64,000 nucleotides of DNA, taken from Prinia subflava (Eukaryota > Chordata > Aves > Passeriformes > Cisticolidae). Below the pieces are notes generated by a model that made no database searches, was not told the DNA's origin, and saw only the letters and a program-made list of their open reading frames with translations. Position numbers and translations under genes: made by a program. Shown in pieces: positions 35,273 through 46,342 of this stretch. Where the stretch lies: assembly GCF_021018805.1 (NCBI RefSeq), contig NC_086248.1:98293239-98357238 (forward strand), in the 5' to 3' direction. The stretch's first letter is position 1, and every line of letters starts with the position of its first letter.

Positions 35273-38200
35273 TCTCTCTTTTGAGTAGGACAATGTTTTT
35301 CTACTAAATACTGTTTTTACCACTGTCACTTCTGAGCAATTTGCATAACGCTTGCTTTCCAGGAAAACCCTATAACCATGAGTTTCCACCAAAGCCTGGT
35401 CCACATATCCAAGTTTTGAGACACCCTTAGCAAAAATGCTACGCAGGGAAAAGCGATAAAAGGTCAAACGCTCCAGCTTGTGTGAGTGGTACTGCAGGGC
35501 TTGAGATGATGGCTGGCTGTGCTGAGGCATTTCCCAGAGGTGCACAGATTTGTTGAAGAGTATGAAGGCTCATCTTTAGTGTCATAAACATGGCCTCTCT
35601 CCCATCTCTCATTGCTTTCTATTCCTCCCTCTCTAGACCAAGCCAGCATCTGCATTGCCATTACCGACATTCTTACAATGGCAACCCCTAAAAGTGTCTG
35701 TTGATTGTTAGGAGGAAGGCAGAGATTTATTTGCACAGCATAGAAACTGCTTTCATTGCTCCAAGTTCCAAGCACCATAATCTTGTGCATTTTCTACTGG
35801 CACGGTGCCTGTCCACTCCCTGCCCATGAGCATGGACCTGGAGCTCTGTGGTGACAGAATTATATTATTTCTGCCATGCTCTTCTCCCATGACCTGTCTG
35901 TTTCTGTCCCCAAACCTTACCTCCCATGAGGGTCACTGTCTCCTGGTTAATCTGGGAACTGAGTTGTGAATAAGACAGGTGGCATTTCCCAGTGGTCAGA
36001 CTGGTTCCCCTGTCATAAGCCTCACACTTATAATAGAAGCAGGAAAATTTGAGAAAACACATCTGATGTAATTAGTGTAGCCTTTCTGCCAGGTGGTTAA
36101 CAGCAGAGAAAAATGCTTGGATTTAATATACCCATGGCCCCTCTTGATAAAGGACTAAATTCCAATCTCCACTTAGAAACCTGAGAAAACTAAACACACC
36201 CTCCCCGGGAGCTCTTAAAAAGATGGATTTCCACCACTCACTTGCATTCCCAGATCTTTATTAGGCAAGAGGGAGCACAGTCATAAAGCCAGGCAAAGCC
36301 AGCAATGGCAATATATATCCAGATAATGAGCAAAAACCCCACTTTTTCAAATCTGTTGGCAGAGGTCCACCTCCCTCCCCCTGTCTAGTGAAAAGGTGCC
36401 CCAAAGAGAGCTCCCTGGCTCCAGCACCTCAGCCAGGGTCAGGAGCAGGGAGCAGTCCTATCCAAGGAGCAATGGAGGACCCCAGCTGTCGGTGCTGTGG
36501 ACAGATTTCTCAGGTGCCTGCACAGTCACCCAAGGACCTTGTGAGAACACACACTGGTACAACTCAGGGTGAGTCAGGCCACAGAGTGGCACAGAGTTGC
36601 AAGGCAGGGGTTCAGGCAGCAGAGTGCCATCAACCTGTGTCCTCCAATTATCAACAAACTGGTGATGGAGTGCGGTGTACCCACACTTCTACCCCCCTGT
36701 GGAGCCTACAGGCAGAGGTGGAGGAAGAAACGCTATTCCAGCACTTTTTATGGCATGTCATGAAAGCAATCCAGGTGTGCAAAGGACAGACCACTTTCCC
36801 ATGCAACTCTCATACTGCTTCTTCCAAGGTACTATCATAAAAGTCAGGTTTTTATTTCAGTATGTCCTAAGCATAAGGGTTCTTAAGGCTTCTAGGCCTC
36901 AGATGGCTGGAAAGGAATCACTGTGGTCTCCAGAACTCTGTTCCCTTCTCAGCTGTGCTTTACTGGGAGGTTGCCTCATGCCAGTTTGGAGGTGGGAACC
37001 TCACCTCTATTAGGTTGCTGTAAGCTGCTTTGCCCAGAACTTATAATTTCAAACTGTTTGGAGGCTGCTGCTTCATGCTAATTGTGTTGTGCCCAGGGCA
37101 GTATTTACCACTAGAGGGATTTCTACGTGGGTGCCATCATTTACAACTGCTTATGAATGATTTGGGGCTGAAGTTGTAAATGCTGATCTTCAGTCTGAAA
37201 GTCCTAGAGGATTTGTAGGACTGTAGGATTTTAGTGTAGGAGACTGACAGCTTTCTAATTGCAGTCTATTACTCTCCCCTTCTACTCTGTTTTACTGGGT
37301 CTCTTAGGAGTTTGCTGAACTACCCATGGGCTGGCTACCAATTCAGTGAGGTGTAGGATGGATTCTTCACCACATTTAACTAAAGCTAAGATCAAAATTA
37401 AGCATTACTCTCAGAGCTGGAGCTGTGGAATTAGAAATTATTGGGAAGGTGTATGTGGAAAGTCCTAAGTGTGGGGGGTTTGGACGTTTTCCAGGTTTTG
37501 TGTATTTCAACCTTTTGTCTGATTAATTTGTATATTACATCTATTCTAAACCGAGAAACATAATCAGAAGGCCTAAAATAATCCCTCTGAGACCCTTTAA
37601 ACCTACCTTTCCTGCAAGAAAAGTTCTGTCTCCTTTCATGAAATCCCTCATTGCAAAAACACATAGCTTTGAATGCAGAGCAAGAAACAGCAGGAATCAA
37701 GAGTAAAGGAGGAGACTTACATGGAAAAGATAGAGATAGTCCAAGCAGAAGCAAAGAGGCAACATGAATTGTCCATGGGTACTTATCCAAGAAGATTTGC
37801 TCATCTCTGCCTCCATCAAAAAGGGATGGTGCCCAGGGGAAGCCACATCAGTGTCCCAGTGGAGCAGTGAAAATCATTATTTGGTGTTTGGATAACATAT
37901 GTGTTCTCTTGGCTAGCCAAATACACCGTGTGACATGGACACAGTTAAGAGAATCTGCCTGGGCAGCTTCAGCAAGGAACAGAACTCATTTTCCCACCCA
38001 TATTCATGCATTTCATTTTAGTTCTCTCTTCTTTTTTCCATTCCTTTCCCTCCCCTCCTCTTTTTTGTTCCAGGAGGCACACATCCAAGTGGCCCCACGA
38101 GCTGCCTGTGTTGTAGAGCTGTTTTCCTGCAGAGCAGCCATCAGCTGGCAGCAGCTGGTGGGGGAGCTTGGCAGCCGAGCTGTGGTGACCTCTCTGCTGT

Positions 38201-40079
38201 GGGGCTTGCACAATGCCATGAGAACTCCTGGAACGGATGGGAATGATGTACACAGGAGATATTCCTGGGACCATTACACAGTGCTGGAAGAGGCTGGATT
38301 GCAGCGGTCCTTCTAATGTCTTTCATTCATCTCCAGTGAAGTCAACAGTTGAAAGCAATTTTAAGCACTTGGATCATACAGAATATATAAATACCTGTGT
38401 TCTGTCTAGCTGTAACAATTCAATGATAAGTATGACTCCCTGGTGAACGAACAGGATATCACAGGCTTATTTTGTCTTCCAAATGGGTCAGAGTTGAATC
38501 TTTTACTGGATTTCCACATTCATTTTCTCTTAACAGGTTAGATTTTCACTTGGAGAAGGTATTGTTATAGTTCTCAGGCTCGTGATCACAACAGAAACAT
38601 CTGCAGATCTTCTGAAGATAATTAAAACAATTTTTTTATAACCTGAAATTTGGTTCTACATTCTAGCGAACACCTTCATTTTTAAATGTATCAATATAGT
38701 TCAGGTTTATGTTCCATATATATAGATCCAGTAACCTTGAATCAATATGTATCCCTTCTTGACTACTATAAGAGGTATTAAATTCATTGACCTTTATAGG
38801 CAATAATGACCTTTCCTGTGGTATCCTGTGGTATCCTGTTTTGCACCTTTATCTGAAATAATGATGTTATGCCCATAGCTTCAGATATATGATTTTCAAA
38901 AACATTATTGGCTTTGTTAGAAATGATAAAAAACGTTTATAATATCTTAAAAGAAGAACCATTTAGCATTTCTTTAAAATGGTGCATTTAGTGCATTTCT
39001 AAAAATTTAAACAGCCATTTGCAATTGCTGAAAATTTCACCTGACAGCTGGTTGAAAATTGTGGAAAATACCAAAGTGAGCTCAAGAATCAGATTGTTTT
39101 GGCTAGTGTGGGTATTTCTCTAGGCTTTAAAAACAAGGCAATGGGATAAAACAAATTCTGATCTTAGCATTATACTTTCAGGCAGACTGTAATAGGTGTT
39201 CCAGTGTGTTTTAGCACTTGTACTCCATGTGCAATGTATGTATCTATAGATACACACGTGCTGCCCAGTTTTCTTCTCTTGCATGTTCAGCGGAGCTGCG
39301 TTTGGGCTTCAAAGGACATGCATGCAAATGCACATTCATGTGCCTGCACACAGGGATCAATCTGGCTCTGAACATGCACATGCAATAAATGCACAATTTG
39401 TGCTTATATTGCACCTGCTGCCTTGCAATCCAAGATCTCAAAGTATTTTGAAGTCACTTAAATACCTTGTCCCTTTCTCACACATTTCACTCAGTTCTCT
39501 GCTTCTCTCTGTCCACACTAGATAGGTAATAGCTAAGCCTCTCGTCGCTGTTGCAAATTGGACATAAGTTTCCTAGTGAAGCGAGCTGATTCCCCCAGGT
39601 CCTGGAAGGTTGGCAGTGCTAGGAGCAACACCCACGTTATCATCCTAAGCTGTGTACTCATCATCAGAGCTGGTGATCTCTCCAACATCTCTTTTTTGCT
39701 ACACACTCCTCTTTTGGATTTTCATATCCTGTTCATCATCCTGAAACAGAAGGAGAGACATCTGACACATCCTCAGCACTGACAATGGTTTGTTCAAAAC
39801 CTCCCAGGATTCAGCCTGATTTTGTCAGAGGGAACACAAGTGTGGTGATCGTCAGCTGTATGAATCCCAAGGGAGGATTCCTGTAAGACACTTGATGAGC
39901 CAGGAATAAAGCCATCAGCATCCCAAGTCTGCTCTAAACATCACAGAAAGACTAATAAAGTTTTAAATTAAAAAAAGAAATTCCATCAAGGTTAATCTTT
40001 CAAAAGCCACAGTCCATCTGGGTGCCTTCTTCCTTGGTATTAATTACAAAGACTGTAATCCATAGGCAAAATACGAGCA

Positions 40080-40260
40080 AGATGTAAGATCGCTGCCATT
40101 GTCTTTAATATTTTGCTTGCTAACAGGGCATCTAATCCACCACGAGCAGGAATTTGTCAAACCTCAGGGGCTACCTAATCCCTTGAAATGAGCAGTAATT
40201 GCCGCCGTGGAATCTTCCATCTCATGAACTAATAAGTGATGTTAAAGGCTCAATTGCTGT
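40080..40260. promoter_or_regulatory. Possible conserved non-coding regulatory element
   Basis: A dense block of AT-rich unique sequence carries homeodomain-like TAATCC, TAATTG, ACTAATAAG and TGACAAAT-like motifs, with no open frame and no repeat character. The texture resembles vertebrate developmental enhancers. This is an impression from sequence alone. Confidence 0.2.
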
Positions 40261-43200
40261 GGAATCTCCTGGCAGTGGAGGGGATGACACCATACCCAGC
40301 TGCAGGCAGAGCAGAGAGCAGAGCCCTGGGACAAGTGTGGGCAGTGAGGCAGATTCCTGGCACTTTCACCTTTGTGGTATAGAGCACTTCTTCCTTGGCA
40401 CACAAGTGCTCTGCCAATATTTGTGAGCATGGACACTGGACTAAAAAGATCCCACTAGTGGTTTCAAGCAGCGAGATCAATATTAATTTTCACACCCTGC
40501 TCTTTTACATAACGCCTCCCTCCCTGCTCCCTGTGGGATAAACTGTGGGACTCAAGGCTGACATTTTGCAGATGCTGGGAGTGCGGGCAGTTCCGGCAGT
40601 GGCGGCAGGAGAAGGAGGCAGCACGGGGGAGAGGCACAGACAACTGAAATTCATTACTTGGAGAGGTTGTGAGGGTCAGTGACAGTGGCACTGAATGGAT
40701 TTTTCCAGCCGTTTTGAGATGAGATTTGCACTCTGTAATCTGAATGCTTTTATCTATTTCTGAAAATAGACAGGAATTTTTTCCACAGGCTGCTCCAATC
40801 TGGCCATGGAGATGCAGGGAAGGATTACAGGGATAAATTCAGGTTTTGTTAAGCAAGCATAGCTTTTCCAAACCAAACATAGACAGCATTCTCGCAGCAC
40901 AAACATGTGTACAAGAGCTCTCTTGTCGGAAGGACACGTCCCCTTGTGCAAGAGATGAAAGTGCGAGGTGCCGTGCACAGCCCTGGGGCCCTTCACTCCT
41001 GTTTTGTATTCCGTTTGCCTCTCCAAGCCAGCTGTGCAAGTGCCAGTGAGGTCTCTCCAAAGCTGAGGAGAATGATCTAGATTTGTTTCCCCTGCTGATC
41101 TGACAAGTACTAGGTTTACTCAGTGATTATTTTCTGTTTCACTCGCATTTTGCTACAGTTGAGTTTCCTCTCTTGCTTAGTCATGTCCTCTTCTGGCAGC
41201 GGTTTCTCTGAAAAGAGAGCTGATTCTAGAAATTAGCTAGGACAGAAACTGTTGAGTGGTGTATTACAGCACTTTCAGGGATGAGGAATTGATAAGAAGC
41301 CAGCTTTATTTACTAACTTTTTCTATTCAGAATTGAAAATATGATTCTAGGCCTTGGTTTTAGTGTCACTAAAATGTTTTCAGCTAGAATCTGAAGGATG
41401 TGCTTAGGTGTGGTTGTACTGTTGTCTTGGCTCAAAATAGTGTGGGATAGCAGGACCTGCAGTTGCACAGCATCCACCGTGTTCACAGGGTTTTACCACT
41501 TTCCTGGTGTCCCTCAGTGCCACCAGCTCCATCTGCAAGCAGCACACCTGCCCAGACTTGAGTCACACAGTCACTTTCCTGCCCAACTCCTTCCACGTGC
41601 CAGTGATTTTCTCTTACCTGCACTTCAGCACTCCCACTTTAAGTACAAACCAGGTGCTGTGAAGTACAGATATACCATTTATGGGTGGGAAGAGCTGGGT
41701 GCTGGGCTGTAACCCTGCCCTCTCAGGCTGCAGGCTGGGGACATGACATTGATTGTGGTCAAATGTTGGTGCAGTGGCAAGTGCTGGGCCAGCAGATCGG
41801 GACCTTTCCTTACTGTCCTGCCAGGAGGTGGCTCTGCCTAGCCATGCCCAGGTAGCCCATAGAGCTGCAAAGTAATCACTCAGGAGCAATAACTCTTGGG
41901 AAAAGCAAGGGAAAGGAAAAGGTAATTCTGTTAAGCACTGCAGCCATTGATGGTGGTAAAGCCTTTGAGGTGGGGGAGTATGGATCTGCATGGAAAATAG
42001 TACACATGGCCAGGGCCACAGCAGAGCACGCAAGGGCTGGAAAACCATGCCAAGAGCTGAGCTGCTGAAGCATCTTGACAGCTCTGAAAGATGATGATGG
42101 TGAGTGACCGTTCCTTGGAAACCTCCTGGAGATTCAGAGCAGGGGAAAGGTCTCTTAGGAGGCAACCAGATCCACTGAGCTTCAGCTGTTTGACAGAGGT
42201 TTAGATCAGCCCTTCTCAATGCAATGTGGCACGTCCATCAAAACAAAAAAACAAACAAGCAAGTTAGCAAGTGCAAAAACCCATTGGCATTCACCCATGC
42301 CCTTAACATTTACCAGCAGCCTCTCCCCACCCTCCTGTCTGTGCATCCTGCCATTTGCCTGAGCTCAGAGCACAGTTTTATTTCAAGCCAACAGCAAGCA
42401 TTGCCTGGGGGGGCTAGACACCTTCAGATGCAGCCATTCAGTGCCACAGAAGCAGAGACATCAACCATTTCCCCTTGGCAAGCTGATACTGACAGCAAAA
42501 TTAGTTTAATCCGTAATTTGGAAATGGTTTCTATGATTTACCAACCCAGTCAGACTACAGTTCTAAAAAACACCTTCTAGACAAATGAAAATACTAAAAA
42601 CATACTCTAAGGAAGTGTTCTAAGGAATTTTCTTGTGGGGCAGGATGTTTGTGCAGATGGCAACCTAATTCCAAGGATTTAAGATGGTGCTGGGGCTCAG
42701 CAGACTCTCCACACTTGCTCCTAATGGTCCCACCAGGTGCAGTTCCCCACATACCAGCCTTCCCACACTGGTGCTAGATGGGCTGTGTCCTGTCAGACCT
42801 CCAGCTGGCTCTTCTGCCTCTCTCTCTGCCTCCCCCAGTAAACAAATAATGGCAGACTCCTGTTCAGCCTTGTCTATTTTGGGATCTCTAGCAGTCCTAC
42901 TGATAATCACTGTTATAAATGTTTACACTGATAGGAGACTGGCCCATATTGTACAAAGATAATAACAGTACAATTTGATATTCATGAGGTGGTGATGATC
43001 TCTATATATAGAAACAGAGTAATTATTGCTGGCATTACAGGCTGGATTTCAAAAAGCAGATAAATGGAGAAATGGATATGCTATTTATTGCAGCTTCAAC
43101 AGTAACAACAGGAAAGCTGTCTCCCTTGATTAGGCAAGGGCCAGACTGCAGAAGGCAGAGCTCATGGCAGAGGGTGAAGGGATGTGATAGCTACCAATGG

Positions 43201-43579
43201 AAGGGAAAAGCACAGCTGTAGGAAAGAAATCTGAAATGCACGCAAGGCCAAGCTCAAACCAATGAATGTGACTAGGCAAGATGGCAGTGGAACAGGTTGA
43301 GTGCACCAGGAAAACTCATTGTGACTGGACAAAAACATCACAGACTTTTCTAACAAAATCTCTTAAGGAAAGGCAAAGCCTTTGGCCACCCCAATCAATA
43401 CCTGTCTGCAGTTGGGGCAGCCTGCCAGGGTGCAGTGAGAGCATGTTGGACTGAGATCCCAGCCATTTGCATCCACAGGCAGTGAGCTCTGGCCTCACTC
43501 TGCACGAGCTGCAGGGGCAATCGAGGCTTGCACACAAGGCTGACCAGGGGCAATGGCATCAATGCATGCTGGCCACTGG

Positions 43580-44309
43580 AGCAAGTGCAAGCTCCTGCAC
43601 CTGGCTCAGGGCTATGTCCACTATTGATACAGGCTGGGGGATGAAGGGATTAAAGGCAGCCCTGTCAAGAAGGACTTGTGGGTTCCGATGGATGAAAAAT
43701 TGGACTTCAATCAGCAATGTGCAGTCCCAGCCCTGAAAGCCAACTGCGTCCTAGGCTGCATCCAAAGCAGCATGGCCAGCAGCTCAAGGTAGGGTGATTC
43801 TCCCATCTTGTCCACTCTAGAAACCCCACCTGGAGGGGTGCACCCAGCTCCCAGGCTGGAATCAGTCCAGAGGATGCCACAAAGGTGATCAGAGGGTTGG
43901 AGCACCTCTCCTATGAAGACAGGCTGAGAGTTGGGGTTATTCAGCCTTGAGAAGAGAAGGCTCTAGGGAGACCTTTTTGCAACTTCCAGTACCTAATAGG
44001 GGCTTACAAGAAAGGTGGGGACAGGCTTTTTAGCAAGGCCTCTTTCAAAAGAATGCAGGGTAATGGTTTCAAACTAAAAGAGGATCAGTTTAGATATAAG
44101 GAAGAAGAATTTTACCATGAGAGTGGTGAACCATGGTAACAGGTTATCCAGAGGGGTGGTAAAAGCCCCATCCCTGTGCACATTCAAGCAGAGGTTGGAT
44201 GGAGCTCTGAGGAATCTGGTCTAGTTGAAGATATTCCTGTTTATTGCAGGGGGGTCAGAAGAGATTTTTGAAGATCTCTTCCAACGCCAAATCTTCTGTG
44301 ATTCTACGG
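43580..44309 (+). mobile_element. CR1 LINE 3' portion, about 730 bp, forward orientation
   Basis: The longest CR1 copy here. It runs from the reverse-transcriptase 3' region (AGCAAGTGCAAGCTCCTGCA, then TGATCAGAGGGTTGGAGCAC and GAGAAGAGAAGGCTC). It then passes through the non-coding end (AGGTTGGATGGAGCTCTGAG) to the terminal TTCTGTGATTCTACGG. It has many stops and small indels, so it is dead. The 5' side is truncated, as usual for the family. Confidence 0.92.
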
Positions 44310-45284
44310 ATGTGTGCATTACTTCATTCCCTTTTTCTGACTTCCTTTGCTTCATTTTAGGAAAACTTCGATCTTATAAAGACAATAAAAATAAAGGGCA
44401 CTCTGTTTCTGAAGAACAGGCTGGTGGTTGACTACAAAGTCCTTTAGTACAGGTGCAGGCACTTAGCTTTGGGCACGCAACTTGGTATTGCTCAGGAAAT
44501 TCCTGACAGCATCTCTGCTCTGTCAAATGCTGTGTATCTTGGGGTATGTGTTTGGGGCCATGTCCCTCTCCCAATCTCTAAAGGATGCCAGCAAGGTTCT
44601 TTACCTAATGACTGGGCAGACCCCCATGTGTCTGGAAGCATGGCCTTTGCAGTTTCCACAGCAGTGTTACCCACAGTGCTGATCACTGTGCTGGCTGAAC
44701 TGCCAGAGCCATCCAGGATCTGGCGCTGTTTTGTGCAGCCCTTCCCACCCCTGTAAGGAACCTCACCCTTGGCTGGTGTTTTCACAATAGACAAAGCCAG
44801 ATTTGCTTCGACTTTGCCCTTTACCATCACTGTGCTGAACAAAGTGCTCACCAGTTTCTGTTGGTGTAGAGAAAAACATGTGGACTGTAGCCAGGCTGCT
44901 TCCCTAGAGGGATCAAAAGAAGTGAAACCTCCAAACAGAACAGGGCAGGAATTGTAGATTCACCTGGGGTTCGGTTGTTGGTAGTGACTCTTGACACCAA
45001 TTTACTGAAGAGAGAGGAGGAAGGGATAAATGTTACCCACCAGTAGCAGACTTTGGTCTGAAAGTTAATTGCAAAGAGGATGTTTCTAAGACCACCAATT
45101 CCTGAACCAGTCTCCTTATTAGGTGATTCTGCACACTCAATTTCTCCAAGGTTTAGGGAACTCATGCTTGCATGTGAATTTCACATAGATCACCTCAGCA
45201 GATGAAGAACTAAAATTATTCACAGGTTCTGCTGCTACTCTTCTGCCCTTCCTACACCTTCTCTATGCTTACGACTGTACAAAA

Positions 45285-45579
45285 GAGGAGAGGAGAGGAG
45301 AGGAGAGGAGAGGAGAGGAGAGGAGAGGAGAGGAGAGGAGAGGAGAGGAGAGGAGAGGAGAGGAGAGGAGAGGAGAGGAGAGGAGAGGAGAGGAGAGGAG
45401 AGGAGAGGAGAGGAGAGGAGAGGAGAGGAGAGGAGAGGAGAGGAGAGGAGAGGAGAGGAGAGGAGAGGAGAGGAGAGGAGAGGAGAGGAGAGGAGAGGAG
45501 AGGAGAGGAGAGGAGAGGAGAGGAGAGGAGAGGAGAGGAGAGGAGAGGAGAGGAGAGGAGAGGAGAGGAGAGGAGAGGA
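45285..45579. repeat. Perfect (GAGGA)59 pentanucleotide array
   Basis: Fifty-nine head-to-tail GAGGA units without a single substitution, all purine on the plus strand. A degenerate purine-rich skirt follows to about 45606. It opens both strands: RRGEE repeats on plus and LLSSP repeats on minus. Those 116-145 codon frames are artefacts of the repeat. No recognisable gene surrounds it. Confidence 0.98.
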
Positions 45580-46296
45580 AGAAAAAAGAGAAAAGGAGAA
45601 AAAAACCCTGAAGAATCACGAGTACGAAAAAAATGCTGGTAAAACTTCATAGCATGTACACAGCGTTTAATATGTTCCTGTAGGTACACAAATATTGACT
45701 AAACCTTAAAATTTAGTATAGTTAACTCAAGTGGGTTATTCTGTGTTGGAGCAGAGGGAGTCAAAATTCCCTAGACTTTTACAGCTCTTTGTCAGACAAC
45801 ACCTCAAAGTTTTTATTTAAGTTTTACAGTTGGGGAAACCAAATTGCTGGGAAGTTACATCACTCAGCCAAGAACTGCAGCAGGTCACTGGCTTTATTTC
45901 CCTGGCAGCTCAGTCTAGTTGTCGGTCACCAGCACGCTCAGACAAGAAGGGTCCTGGTTAAACTGGACATGCAAACTAGCTGCTCCCAGCAGCAAGAGCA
46001 ACCTGGCTTTGGGGAAACACTCCCTGCTGTGCTTGGCTCTGTGTCAGGATGGTGCAGGGAAGTGAGCGGCTGTGACCAAGCCAGTGTCACAGTGACTCTG
46101 CAAATGGACCCTGAGCTCTCAGATGAGCTCCAGGCTTGTCTGTACCAAGTCAGCTCCCACACAGACAGATTCACTAGGCATTTTGCTTAAATAACTGCCA
46201 GGGGATGTTCTTGTTGTTGAACATGTGTTTCAGTGAGATAGAATCTGCTCAACCTGTAGGGAATCTGTGCTATGGCAGAGTAGAACAATATTTTAA

Positions 46297-46342
46297 AATT
46301 AATATTAATATTAATAATAATAATAACAGTAATAATAATAAA
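46297..46342. repeat. (TAA)n microsatellite, interrupted
   Basis: Blocks of AATATT and AATAAT with one CAG interruption. Imperfect purity suggests an older array than the GAGGA one 0.7 kb to its left. Confidence 0.85.

Larger units (their letters stand above)
25500..43575. other. Non-coding stretch, gene desert or long intron
   Basis: Apart from the CR1 fragment near 26 kb and a few short repeats, I find no exon with both splice sites and convincing codons on either strand. Open frames are numerous because the DNA is relatively GC-rich and CpG-poor. Their predicted proteins are low in pattern. Some AT-rich unique blocks (about 38.6-39.05 and 40.08-40.26 kb) look like conserved regulatory elements. 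Confidence 0.5.

Noticed and set aside
41614..42219. 201-codon minus-strand frame
   Set aside because: No splice sites, no domain-like pattern, and a serine/leucine/proline-rich composition expected from this base content.
45252..45689. 145- and 125-codon frames made of LLSSP or RRGEE repeats
   Set aside because: They are translations of the GAGGA array in both directions. Pentamers cycle through all frames, so openness carries no coding information.
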